NCBI GenBank assembly: GCA_037447655.1
Contig: JBBHKE010001534.1
Coordinates: 202,325 to 266,324 of the forward strand
Length of the DNA stretch: 64,000 nt
Direction of reading: 5' to 3'
From: Zygnema cylindricum
Taxonomy: Eukaryota; Streptophyta; Zygnematophyceae; Zygnematales; Zygnemataceae
Below, piece by piece: positions 34,856-46,622 of this stretch; position 1 is the first letter of the stretch; each line of letters begins with the position of its first letter. The position numbers and the translations under genes are program-made. The notes under the pieces are model-generated. The model was not told the DNA's origin. It was given only the letters and a program-made list of their open reading frames with translations, and ran no database searches.

Positions 34856-36343
34856 CATGAAGCTGGTGAACAGTCCCCCGAACAAAGAGCCGATTGGATG
34901 CAAGTGGGTGTTCAAGTTGAAACTCAACCCAAATAACACTATTGAGTCGTATAAGGCCAGATTAGTGGCCAAAGGGTTCACATAGAAGGAAGGGATTGAT
35001 TATGAGGAGACCTTTGCTCCGGTTGGTAGATTTCCCTCCTTCCAGATTCTACTTAGTCTAGCTGCAGCGGAAAAGATAGAAGTGCACCAAATGGACATCA
35101 AAACCGCTTTCTTACACGGAGAATTAGAAGAAGAGATCTTTATACCATAGCCGGAAGGGTTTGTGGAAAAAGGAGAAAAAGGTATTGTGTGCAAATTGAT
35201 AAAGTCCTTGTATAGACTAAAGCACTCTCCACGCGAATGGAACAAGAAGCTGGACGAGTTTTGGACAAGTTTGGATATATCCGAATCAGCTCGGATCATT
35301 CCATCTATCTCTTTGAGGATGTGGAAGGTATAATTTTCATTGCAATCTATGTTGATGATACGCTTGTTTGAAGTAAACACATATATAAAATTAATGGACT
35401 AAAAAGGGATTTAAAGAGTAGATTTAAAATAAAGGATTTGGTGGATGCAACTTATATCTTGGTAATTCATATGGAGAGGGATAGAGGGAAGAAAATAATT
35501 TGACTAACTCAAAAGGAAGCAAACGGAAACATGCTTGAAAATTTTCAAATGGATAAGGGAAATAGTTGTACAACTCCAATGGATTTATAGAAGGAAAATG
35601 AGGGGAGTTCAAAAGGGGGAGTTATCATCTTGGATGATGAGTTAGGACCGGAGGAAAGACAATTTATGCAAAATATTCCGTACAAACAAGTTGTCGCTAG
35701 CTTTATCTATTTTATGAGCAGTACTCGTCCTTTTATAGCAGCACCTGTAGGAATATTAATTAAGTGTTTGAATGATCCTAGGAAGAAAGATTGGCAAACA
35801 GCTAAGAAGGTAATGCGGTACTTCATAGGAACGAGAGATCTGTGGTAGCATTTGGGGGGTGATAATACCGACATCACCACTTAGAGTGATGCCAGTTATG
35901 GGGATGCTCCAATGAGGAGGTGTACATCCGGGTACGTGTTGTATGTTGGGAATGGGGCTTGTTGTTGGAGCAGCAAGCAACAAAAGGTCGTTGCTTAGTC
36001 CACAAATGAGGCTGAGTACATGGCCTCTTGCTTTGCTGTAAAAAAACTAATGTGGGTTAAATCCTTGCTACAAGAGCTTGGATTTATAAAATGTGGTGTT
36101 CATAATGTATTTTGTCATAATCAAGTTGCAATTGCCATTGGCGCCAATCCAAAGCATCATTTTAAAGCAAAACATATGGATGTGGGACTGAGCATTGTAA
36201 CGAAAAAAGTTGAGAATAAAATTATAAAATTGGAATATAAACCAGATGGAAAAATGGTTGCAGATATGATAACAAAACTTGTCCCATCTCCAAAATTGAT
36301 ATTTTGCAGAAGGAAATGTGGATTAAAAGAAAAGACAAACTAG
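34856..36343 (+). pseudogene. RT-RNase H of copia element D
   Basis: Starts mid-RT next to the GA tract: NKEPIGCKWVFKLKLNPNNT, YKARLVAKGFT followed by a stop, YEETFAPVGRFPSF, and VHQMDIKTAFLHGELEEEIF. A frameshift follows near 35280, the YVDD region is damaged, and RNase H follows (35630-36343, with NQVAIAIGANPKHHFKAKHM). 5' half of the element is absent. Confidence 0.8.
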
Positions 36344-36356
36344 AAAAAAAAGGGAG
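36344..36356 (+). other. polypurine tract of element D
   Basis: AAAAAAAAGGGAG directly before TGTTGGAAAATG of the LTR. Confidence 0.75.
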
Positions 36357-37245
36357 TGTTGGAAAATGTATTTCCTAGCTATTTGTCTTAGACCCCACTC
36401 TAAGCCTATATACTTGTTGCAGTCACTAAAAACTAGGCAACTATGGCTAGCTTCAGGCAGTCAAGGAGACACACTAAGGAAAAACTTAAATGTGCCTCTA
36501 ACAAAAAAGATTTTTTGATCCGACCAGGGTTCGATCCTAATACCTAGGCAGTCACCGCCGATCAAATAGTCGTAGGTTTTATCCATTAGGTCCTCATGAA
36601 ACGTTACATATATTGAACATGATTTTTATTTGACCATGGTACTATTCTTCATACTCACTAACGAAACGACATACACGAAACGACATTTAGTTTAAACGGA
36701 CACAATTAATTGTCGACTTCACATCGGACGGCGCACATTGGAGCTGACGCACCGGAGTGGACATTTGGCGGTTTGCGAGCTAATGTCGGCGGACGACACG
36801 TGGCAAGCCATGAGTGGCAGTGGACATTATAGGGAGACAAACTATGGCTCAAGAACTGACAAACGTACTATGGCTGTACAAAAAGTACAATGGCACGTGT
36901 ACCTTCTTGTACCTTACTGTCTTATGATTGGTTAGGAACAGTAGTAGTAGGGGGTTCAGAGAGGGAGTTTAGGACTTAGACTTTTTTAGGTATCTCTCTC
37001 TGAGAGAACTTTTGTATTTATAAGCCATCTTTGGCCAGTCATAACTCAATGCTTAAGGGAGCAAATTTGGTGATTCTCTTTGCGTTTAACTTAGGGGAGC
37101 TGGGCCTTCACAGGGGTGAGGGTGGTCGAAATATTTGCGTGCGAGGGTGGCACTTATTCAGTGGGAAAGTCAAACGGGCAATATTATCTTAGAGGCTTCA
37201 TATAGGCTGGATATTTTGTGTGCCAATGGAGGTCACAGAATTACA
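36357..37245 (+). mobile_element. 3' LTR of element D
   Basis: 889 bp, TGTTGGAAAATG ... CACAGAATTACA. In element sense it shows the antisense tRNA-like module (36503-36597), CACGTG at about 36797, the GTAC dyad (about 36875-36920), CTCTCTCTGAGAGA plus TATTTATAAG (core promoter candidate, 36995-37025), and the hairpin chain to the terminus. Confidence 0.75.
36503..36597 (-). other. tRNA-like pol III module, antisense in LTR (D)
   Basis: On the minus strand: GGACCTAATGGATAAAACC (tRNA-Arg-like A-box), B-box GGATCGAACCC at 36537-36527, then TTTTTT at 36508-36503. In this plus-oriented element the module is on the minus strand, so it is antisense here too. Confidence 0.55.
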
Positions 37246-39541
37246 TTCATCAAATCTAAATAGATACCTCGGATTTCCTCTAACATCTAGCTTCCAATCA
37301 GATTTTTCTGTACTTAGACTCTAAACTTCACCTCCGAACACCTTTAAGTGTGAGACATCAAATTTTTTCCCGGTCCATCTTTCATAAGGTGTCTAACCTT
37401 TCACCGCCGAGGTGAGGACTCTAATTTTAAGTTAATTAGCACAGTTCAACGCCTTTGCCCAGAAATATTTTCTTATCTTTTAGTCTTTCAGATGCTTCCG
37501 TAACTTTACTTTATTTTATTTAATCTCTTTAGCTACAATTCATTTTGTTACGAATCTGGGCACTCTTTTGGTTTGAACCCTCCTTTCAAAGAGTCCTCAA
37601 ACAAATTAGAAGTGCATTGCCCTCCATTATCATCTCACTCTCTTTATAAGTAGTCTCAAAGCTTATCACTCCATGCTCAATACTATTTAAATTGCTGAGC
37701 CTAAATTTCAAGAAATATACTCTGGAATACTTGGACCAATCATCAGTAATAGTAAGCATAAATCTCTTCCCTCAAACTGATGGCACTTTGGCCGGTCCCC
37801 ATATGTTAATATCAACCAGATCTAGGATTTTTTTCTCTTTATAGATTCCGGTTTTTGGGAAAGGCAATTTGTGCATCTTACCTTGAGCATATCGACTACA
37901 GTCATCCAAAGTCTCATTTTCCCCAAACAAAATTCCCTTAACTACTCCCATCTTCTTCATTTCTTTTAGTCTACCTGAATGCACAATCAAGTTTATGCGA
38001 AATCATCAAGTCATTTACACCGGCATAGGAAACTCGCGTCTTTGCATTAATCAAATTTAACCTAAACATTCTTTTGCTACCCTTTTTAGATGTGAAGTAT
38101 ACTTCATCCTCATAGCTAGGTGTAATGACTCATTTCTTAGTGCTAGTCTCAAAACCTTTATCATCTAAAATGGACGTAGAGAAAAGATTTTTATTCCGTT
38201 GTGGAATGAAAATAAATATTGATGTCTTTCCTTCAACTAAGACTTTCATATCCACAAATCCCACTGAGATAGTGGTTAGTACTTTCCCATCCCCATAATC
38301 TATCTCTGCAGTAGGGATCTTTCTCAATTTAGTAAACATTTGTTTTTCTCTACATATGCATAGAGGCACCTGAGTCAATAATATGACATTTTTCGGGAGC
38401 TTCTTTCACTCCCCCGAAGAAACACTTTCGCTTCCTCGGAATCTTCGGCTCAGCTTTCATCTCCAACTCCTCGTTCAAGAGAAGTTCTCCATCATCCTCA
38501 TCGGAATCCTCTCTCGTGACTTTTGTTGTCACAATTGCCTTCTTCTTTCCTCTGGCTAATTCATTGATCTACCCCTTTTTAATTCCCATCTCCGTCAATC
38601 TAGTACACTCCGCCATGTAATGTCCCGGCTTCTTACAAAAGTGACAAAGCCCTTTTGAAGGCCTAGATCCAGATCTATCAGATTGGTTTCCTTTGCCTCC
38701 TCCACCAAAGTTTCCATAAGGTTTTTAGGAATCCTTATTCCCCTAGTCAATTCCAACAACCAATGCTTAACTACTCTTTCCTCCTCTCATAATCACCATT
38801 GTGTTTTCCTGAATTAAAATCATCCCAACAACGGAATTCCTGACCCATCGATTGTCTAGCAAATCTTAAACCATGTTAATGATATTCTCATAATAATACG
38901 GTTGTTTCATGAGCAAAGTATTCACATTTTCTTTCTTAGTCTCCTGTTTTCCAACACTCTCCAACTCCATAAACAAATCCTGACACATCTTTGCAAAAGT
39001 CAAGCATCTTTCCTTATTTGCAAACATATGCTTGTAGCTTTTGATCAGCCAACTGTTGTTGCTAAATTGTTCCACTTCTTTAAATATTTACAAGAGCTTC
39101 TCACAAATCTGCCGCCTTGTCCACATTTAGGTGAGGGGTAGTAACTCCTTGACTAAAAGGCCCGTGAATAAAATGAGTTGCCACTGTTTTGTTTAAATCC
39201 TAGATTTCAGTATCATTCGCCATTGTTTTGGGAACAACCCCTTAAAAGATTTAGCAGCTATCGGTGCAATCGGTGTAAGTTTTTCCTTTACTTTCTCTTT
39301 CCCTTTGTCCAACACGATGCTCTCTTCATCATCATCTAACTCCTCTACCTCCACAAATCCTCTTGAGAACCTGGCTCCTCCAAAACGTGGTGGAACTCTC
39401 AAAAATGCAGATGGCAGCCTCATAAGACCACTCACAATGTCGTATGGACGTTTTTCAAAAAGAGCATCCCTCATCATAGTTTCCCAGTATATGAGACCTG
39501 TTTCATTTAAAATGGGCACTCTGGAGGGTGGGCCAATAACG
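37246..39541 (-). pseudogene. gag-protease-integrase of copia element E, 3' truncated
   Basis: Gag N-terminus 39519-39193 (PILNETGLIYWETMM, KRPYDIVSG), UBN2 end near 38900, an intact zinc knuckle CHFCKKPGHYMAEC near 38640, a protease with intact IIDSGASMHM near 38370 followed by a frame change, GAG-pre-integrase (CAQGKMHKLPFP analogue, 37860-37900) and integrase to 37246, where LTR D begins. RT and RNase H are missing. Confidence 0.8.
39527..39541 (-). other. primer-binding site of element E, one change
   Basis: CGTTATTGGCCCACC: the tRNA-iMet half motif with ATGGG altered to ATTGG. Confidence 0.55.
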
Positions 39542-40430
39542 TGTAACTCTGTGACCTATATTGGCCCTTAGAGTATTCAGCTTATATGAAGCTTTTAGGA
39601 TAAAATTTGCCCTCTTGACTTTCAGACCAAATAAAAGCCACCCGATGAGACAAGCGTTCTAACCAACCTCACCCTGTGAGGGCCCAACTCCTTTGAGTTA
39701 GACGCAAAAAGAATCCCTGAATTTGCTCCCCTGTGTAGTTCGTTATGTGTGGCCAAAAATGACCTATTTATTTAAAAGGTCACCTGGAGAGAGGCGCCTC
39801 AAAAATTACTAAGTTCCTAAACCTCTACTCACAGCAACCTACTACTAAAACCTCGACCAATTAGAGGACTGTACAGTACAAGAAGGTACAATGGCTGATC
39901 TACTTCTTGTACAACCATTGTAGGACATGACCTTCTAGTTGACGCATGTCAGATCGGGAGTCGTGGTTCCTCCTTCTGTCTTCTCGGGTGTCCAACAATA
40001 TGTTGCCATGTGGCATTACGTTATATTGTCTCCGATAACCGCCAAAATTTCATTCCCGGTTGGCGGCTGCAATGATGATCGTTTAATCAAGGTAATTTAT
40101 AGAGTTGAATTTGCGTCCGTGCATTTCATCCAATTTACATGTTCCACTTCGTTTTTTTGTTCCGTTAAGTGAATTAACCGTCGTGATACTCTTTACATAG
40201 TTATCACGCCCAATATATGTAACGATTCTTCTACGATTGGGCGGATAAGGTAGACGGCTATTTGACCGGCGTTGACTACGTAGGACTAAGATCAAACTCC
40301 TATTGATACATTTCTCATAGTGCTGCCAATTAAGTGAATTGCCTTGTTTTTTTGCTTCACCTTGTACATTTAACCTACTTTACGTGCCTGCGTTTAAGTT
40401 GAGATATTTAATGGAACTAATTTGCTAGTA
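39542..40430 (-). mobile_element. 5' LTR of element E
   Basis: Inner end TGTAACTCTGTGACC with hairpin partner TTAGAGT. Leader hairpins, CTCTCT block, GTAC dyad (39868-39915) and a degenerate tRNA-like module (40228-40310, AGATCAAACTCC) follow in the usual order. The outer boundary is uncertain. Confidence 0.55.
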
Positions 40431-40620
40431 GTAACGTCGGCGGTTGGCCCTTACTTTAAAACCGCCAATAGCCTCTGTTATATTGCATTACGGTGTACCG
40501 TTGTATAACAACCTGTGGGCTCTTCTGTCTTCCTCCTTGGTGCTGAGGGCTAGACTGTACGCAGTTGATCTTCCAGTACAGGATGTTACCAACATGTTCT
40601 TCATCTAGTCGGTAACATGG
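40431..40620. other. no gene recognised
   Basis: Short unassigned stretch up to the second gap. Confidence 0.3.
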
Positions 40621-40630
40621 NNNNNNNNNN
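40621..40630. other. assembly gap (10 N)
   Basis: Ten undetermined bases, again next to LTR sequence. Confidence 0.99.
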
Positions 40631-41145
40631 TTATGCTTTCGGAGATCTATCATAAATTGATTGGGTGAAATTCGGTACTGGTGAAGACGGGTTCTTTCGT
40701 TTGACTCTTAAACTGACGTGGGAACACATCGGACCTGAGGGGACTCAGGCATCGTTTTTCTTAGTGACTTTTGCCGGTTGGTCCGCTATTCAATACTCGG
40801 CCGTTTTTACGGTTAAATATGTTTCGAGAGAATCTCTCTCCACAGACAGATGGTTTATAAAGGATTCAGGATTTAGGGAGAGTGTTGGGGATAGATGATT
40901 TACACCTCTCTCTAAGAGAGCTTTGTATAAATTGGCATTTTTGCCGGCTCATAACTTATCGCCTGGTTGGCCGTTTTCAGTGATTCTTTTTGCTACGGAC
41001 TCAGGGGAGTCCAGGCTACACAAGGGTGCAGTCAAATTCTCAGTTTGCTTTCTTGGGCAGAAGTGGTCATGGCTTAAAGTGGGTTAGTTAAATACTATCT
41101 AGAGGCTTTCGTATTCTGTAGTCCAATGGAGGACACAGAATTGCA
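40631..41145 (+). mobile_element. diverged copia LTR, plus orientation, 5' part lost at gap
   Basis: From about 40860 the usual order is visible: ACCTCTCTCTAAGAGAGC, TATAAATT, the GACTCAGGGGAGTC hairpin, and the terminal ATTCTGTAG...ACACAGAAT hairpin ending TTGCA. The part before 40860 is less certain. Confidence 0.55.
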
Positions 41146-41858
41146 CGTGCATCCTCGCCTCTTCTCCCTCGTTCACTTCGTCCACCTAAACCTCGCACAC
41201 AAGCCTCAACACGGATAGAATGTACCGGGTGTCCTAACCATTTCGCGGTCGGTGCCGGTATCGTCCGACATACAAAGAGTTGTCAACAATTTTTGGCCCT
41301 GAGTGACCTTTCCTTTATTACCCTTTCTTCCACAACACTCCCATCCGGACCTACGAGCGAAGATTGGGCATTTGTACGCGATTTAGACGTGCTCGTAGCC
41401 TATGATTTGCCCCCCCCCCCCGTCCGCGGTTATACACGCGGATTACGATGGTTGTGCGGATTATCATACAGGACGCCCTCCACATTCCTTTGTCCCGTAT
41501 TTATTCGGATCCCGCGGATGTTGGACCTTGGCACCTCCTTTTCATGTTCTCACTTTGGGTTCTAGACTTACCTCGCCGTGGCGGTGGTAGCGGGGCCCAA
41601 GAAACTATGGCTTGATGTCGACGGTTCCTTCAAGGCGATTGGCAAGCCCTTCATGTCGAGCACAAGGAACGAGTTGCGAGTGCTTCTTTCACACCACGTT
41701 GTACATCGCAAACTTCATATGTGCCATCATCCTATCGTCGTGCCGTATATTTGGACCGAGCTGGTGAGCTCTCTCGAGTGGTTCGGGCCCTCCAGCCATT
41801 TAATCATGCTCCTCGGTTTGCTGCAACTGTTGAGTTTCTCCGAGCTCTTCATCCGTAT
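41146..41858. other. GC-richer block without identified function
   Basis: Noticeably richer in G+C than its neighbours, with overlapping open plus-strand frames and a C11 run at 41408-41420. No family recognised. It ends where element 1 inserted. It could be an old coding exon or another transposon. Confidence 0.35.
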
Positions 41859-42529
41859 TGAAATGTAAGCTTTAGTAAGTCTTAGAAATTAGAGTCTAGG
41901 ACTTAGAATATTTTTGGACCACCAACTATTCAATATTAGCTATATTTAGTGTGGAATTTTAGTATCTACTTGAATAGTTATCTTTGAGTAAATTAGTGTG
42001 TACGACCATCTATGAATGAAGACGTGAAACATATCTCCCGGATTTTTATGGTGTAGATATTGTTACTATTGGTCCAACTACTTAGAATTTTGTCAATAGA
42101 TTTTCAGGTGAACCTTGTACATACATTTTAGATGTTTTCTAGATCTTTTGAGTATTTAGTTAAATTAGGATTGATCAATTCGATACAGAATGTACATTCT
42201 ACAAAGAGTTAAGAAAATGAGAGCACTAGGTGCAATTTAAGGTGTTTTGTGTTCTATTGTCTATGATTTGCTAGTAGTATATGTTTGTCTCGTTGAAAGA
42301 CCTCTTTCATTTGTAATTACATATCTTACAGTATTGATCTAGTCAGATAGGTATTCCCCTCTAGGTTTGCTTCTGCTAACATGTCTAACAATGTCTGAAC
42401 TCTTGCAAGTGCTCCTATTGGCCCTAATGCTCCACCTGCTCCTCCAGGGACAAATATCCTAACTGGTGCAAGTGTGACGCAAAGTGGAAGTGGATCGCTG
42501 CCGAGTCATTATGTCCATGACCTTCAACA
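41859..42529 (+). mobile_element. 5' LTR of copia element 1
   Basis: 671 bp, TGAAATGTAAGC ... CTTCAACA, followed by the primer site. Related to the LTR of element B (61109-61730), and unlike the LTRs of elements 2, 3 and D-K. I see no tRNA-like module in this family. Confidence 0.8.
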
Positions 42530-45500
42530 GGTTATCGGCCCACCGCCCAAATTGCCTATTTTTGATGGATCAGACTACCTGTACTAGGAATATATGTTGA
42601 GCTCTTATTTTGAAGAGAGGGACTTGTCATCCATTGTGGATGGAACAGCTGATGAGACTGCACCGGATTGAAGAAAGAAGAATCTCCACTGCCTCAACGT
42701 CTTGAAGCAATCTATGACAAATGAGTTGGTAATGTCTTACCTTGGGATGAAAAAGGCTTCTGAAATCTGGTTTAGTGTACATGCTATGTATTTTTAGCTA
42801 GATGTCACTATTCAGACTAATGTAGCAACAGAGATCATTGAATTTAGATATTCTGGAGGTAGTATTTCAGATCATTGCCATGCTATGAAAAGGTTGTTCC
42901 TTCAGAGTACAAGTACAAGTGCAGGTAGGGACTTCTCACCACCTAAGCAGGCTATGTTATTGCTGAGAACTTCACCAGATGAGTACAAGGGAGACATGGC
43001 TCTTCCAAAGCGTCAATGGAACATAGCGTTAGCAATTCAACTCATTTTGAGTGAAAAAGCTAACCTGATTTCACAAAGAGGTAGTAGTAAGTCTGTTCAG
43101 GCAATAGCGAACCAGTTTTCAGACTCTAAGGTTGGCAATGGCAATGGTAGAGGTAGTGGTCCTAGAAGGTCACCTTTGACACGCTATTACTATGATGAAA
43201 AAGATCATGTTTTCAGGTTGAGTAATGCATACAATAGAGCGAAAGCTATAAGATATTTTCGCTTTGGCTTGGACGAAAGCCGAGTTCCATCTCGGTTAAG
43301 TGGACAACCAACGACATTTTCCAACATACTTCAAGAGGAGGACGTGAGCATCTTTCCCAATAAGAACGAAAAGAAATACTTTGCGATGGCATAAGCAACG
43401 GAAGGCGTGGAGGAAGACGAATGGCTTGCAGATTCAGGTGCATCTGCACACATGTGCCGCGGTGGCCATTTGTTAGAGAGTATTCAATCTACCTCTCCTA
43501 TCAAAATTTATTTTAGTGATGATACTTTTGTTGAGTCTAAAGCTAAGGGGAGGGTGTCATTGATGTTGAATGTATAGAAGGAAAAACTATGAAAAGGGTT
43601 CAAGAAGATGTGTTGCATGTACCAGCGTTTAAAAGGATTTTTTTCTCTACATCAATGGTAGAAAAGAAAGGTTTTACAACTATATCTGAGAATGGGAAGT
43701 ATACAGTGAGTAAGAATGGGAAAATAGTTGCAGAGGGATTTGTTGGAGATAACAACTTGCACCGACTGAGTCTTGCACTTTTACCGACTGAGTCTTGCAA
43801 ATGATAATAAGAATGATGTTATGTATTCCAGTGTAATCAATGATTGTGATTTATGGCATAAACGTTTAGGACATGTGAATTATGATAGATTAGAAAAGAT
43901 GGTAACTCAAAAAATGGTAGAATGTGCAAAAATAAGTCAGAAACCGTAATCAAATGTTTGTGATGGTTCTGCAATGGGAAAAATCATAAGTTGCCTTTTC
44001 CTTTGCAAACTGATCCTAGAAGTAGTAGGGTGCTAGAATTAATTTATTCAGATGTATGGGGGCCATCTAGATATTCATCTGTGGGAGGTGCTATGTTGGT
44101 GCTAAGTTTATACTTAACTTTACAGATGACTATAGTAGATTTAAGGGCCATCTAGATATCCATCTGTGGGAGGTGTTATATTTATGCTTACCTTTACAAA
44201 GGACTACAGAAGATTTACTACAATTTATTTTTAGAAAAGTAAAGATGAAGTCTTTGCAAAATTAAGGAGTTTAAGGCTTGGGTTGAAAATCTACATGAGA
44301 GAAAGATAACGCGATTCAGATCTGATAATGGAGGGGAGTACATTTCTAATGAGTTTGCAGAATTCCTAAAATTGCATGGAATCTCACGTCAGCTAACCGT
44401 TCGTTATTCTCCGGAACAAAACGGTGTTTCAGAGAGGATGAATAAGACCATATTAGAGTGTGCTAGGACAATGATGGTTGATATAGACATAGATTTGAAA
44501 TTTTAGGGAGAGGCTATAAATTGTGCAGCTTATGTGTGAAACAGGTTAGAAACAAGGGCAGTAAAAGATAAAACTCCATACGAAATGTGGACAGGACAAA
44601 AACCAGATGTAAGTTATTTCAAAGTTTTTGGAAGTAAGATATTGATGCTAGATAATGATCCACAGAAATGGAAATTAGAGCCAAAAGGCATACTAAGGAT
44701 ATTCCTAGGGTATGATGATCATGCCAAGGGTTATAAAGTATATGACATTAAGAGAAATAGAGTCGTGGTATCCAGAAACATCATAGTGAAGGATGAGGGA
44801 AAAAGAGTAGATGTATTTAGTCAGCGTACAGGTGAAAAGAAAGATCGAAGTGTTTATTATATCTTTTTAAAGGAAAATCCTATGTTTTTCAAAAAAATGT
44901 AGGAAATGCATCTACATAAACTCTAAGTGAGTTGCAATCATCTCCTTCACCAAAAACACGAAGTGTTATACCTGAAAGAATTGCGACTCTCCTCTACCTC
45001 AAGCCGAAACTAAATCACAAGAAGAATCACATGTATCAAGGAGGAGGAACCAACCATCTATACTAGCGACATAATTTCCAGGTGGAGTTAGGCGAAGTGC
45101 GTGACTCAAGAAGAAAATGCAACATTTGCTCACTCTGCATACAGAGAAGAGCCTCTAACGTTGACGAAAGTTTTATCGAGTAATGAAAGGAAACACTAGG
45201 TGGAAGCAGTCAATGAAGAAATGAAGTCCATCATGGAGGCCCAAACATGGGATCTAATGGAACTTCCTCGGAAGAAAGTCTATTAGAAGTAAATGGGTTA
45301 TTAAATTAAAATTGAACCCAGATAATACTTTAGACAGGTATAAGGCTCGCTTCATTGCTAACGAGTATAATCACAAAGAGGGGATAGATTATGAAGAAAC
45401 TTTTTCACCGGTTATAAGGTTTCCATCGGTCCGCATCTTACTTACATTGGCTGCCATAGAGGATTTTGACATCCACCAAATGGATGTCAAAGCTGCCTTT

Positions 45501-45737
45501 TTGCATGGTGATATACATGAGGACATTTAGATGAAGCAACCAGAGGGTTATGAGGAAGTGGGAAAAGAAAATCTTGAGTGCAAGCTTTTAAAATCTTGGT
45601 ATGGCTTAAAGCATGCCCGCGTCAGTGGAACTGAAAGTTAGATGAGTTCTTGACAAGGTTACGATTTACTAGAATTAGCTCTGATCATTCAATATATGTG
45701 ACATATGATGATAATCCTGATGAAGTGATATTCATTG
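42530..45737 (+). pseudogene. gag-pol of element 1, first part (gag, PR, IN, RT N-terminus)
   Basis: Gag from the primer site (GGTTATCGGCCCACC, one change) through 42885-43394 (QWNIALAIQLILSEKANLIS and a zinc knuckle reduced to YYYDEKDHVF). Protease near 43420 with DSGASAHMC intact. Integrase core at 44040-44480 with SDNGGEY and PEQNGV and a partial duplication at 44060-44190. Integrase end at 44585-44902, RT at 45290-45737 (NPDNTLDRYKARF, HQMDVKAAFLHGD). Many stops and frameshifts. The RT is interrupted at 45737 by element 2 and resumes at 57314. Confidence 0.85.
45733..45737 (+). other. target-site duplication of element 2, left copy
   Basis: CATTG here and CCTTG at 57309-57313 flank element 2; the RT frame of element 1 is continuous when everything between is removed with one copy. 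Confidence 0.75.
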
Positions 45738-46622
45738 TGAAATTATGTGGTCTCCATTGATTCACAGAATGAGCAGCCTATGTAAAGCCTCTTGGATAAT
45801 ATTTGCCCCTTCCACATTCCCACTGAATAAGCGCCGCCCAGGCACAAAAATATTCTAACCACCCTCACCCCTCTGAGGACAAGACTCCCCTGAGTCAAAC
45901 GCAAAAAGAATCCCCGAATTTGCTCAAAAAAGAATCCCCGAATTTGCTCCACTGAGCAGTAAGTTATGGCTTGTCAAAGATGACCTTTATAGTTACAAGC
46001 TCTCTTAGAGAGAGGTCCCTAAATATCACAAAGTCTTGGTCTGCCTACTCACGACTACCTACTACTAAACCCTAGTCCATTAGGAAAACTATATAGTACA
46101 AGAAGGTACAATGGGCGATGTACTTATTGTACGACCATTGTACGATAAGGTCTACAAGGTGACACTTGTCAAATCGGGAGCCATTGTTCCTCCTCCCAAC
46201 TTCTGCGGTATCAAATAATGTGGCGCCACGTGGCACCGCGTGAAGCTATCCCCGTATGCCGCCAAAAGCTCACTTCGTGTGGTGGTTATCATGCCGGCTG
46301 TCCGATCAAAACATATTTTACACGGTTCAGATTCGCGTACATGCATGAATTGTTCGTATTCGTTAGTCTGGTGTTAATTAGCTATCGCGTTAATGTTTTT
46401 ATATTTTATAATCCGTAACGTGTATCGTTTCGATAACGCCTTAGTGGATAAGACATACGACTGCATAGTGGTCCGCAGACCCCGGTTAAAATCTGGACGT
46501 AGGCAATATTTTGGTAAAATATCCTCTACTTCTAAATCTGCCACTTTCTAAATATCGCGGCAGCCATGGCGTGCCTTTGATCCTCACTCTATCTCTCTTT
46601 AAAGTGGAAATAGATTAGAGAA
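45738..46622 (-). mobile_element. 3' LTR of element 2 (family G), inner end deleted
   Basis: Matches 56446-57308 over nearly its full length and contains the tRNA-like module (46436-46512). The last ~37 bp, plus the RNase H and RT end of the internal part, are deleted at 46622. Confidence 0.8.
46436..46512 (+). other. tRNA-like pol III module, antisense in LTR (element 2)
   Basis: AACGCCTTAGTGGATAAGAC A-box block, CCGGTTAAAATCTGG T-arm, TTTT at 46509-46512. Here GACT...GGTC around a 7-nt loop still resembles an anticodon arm. Confidence 0.5.
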
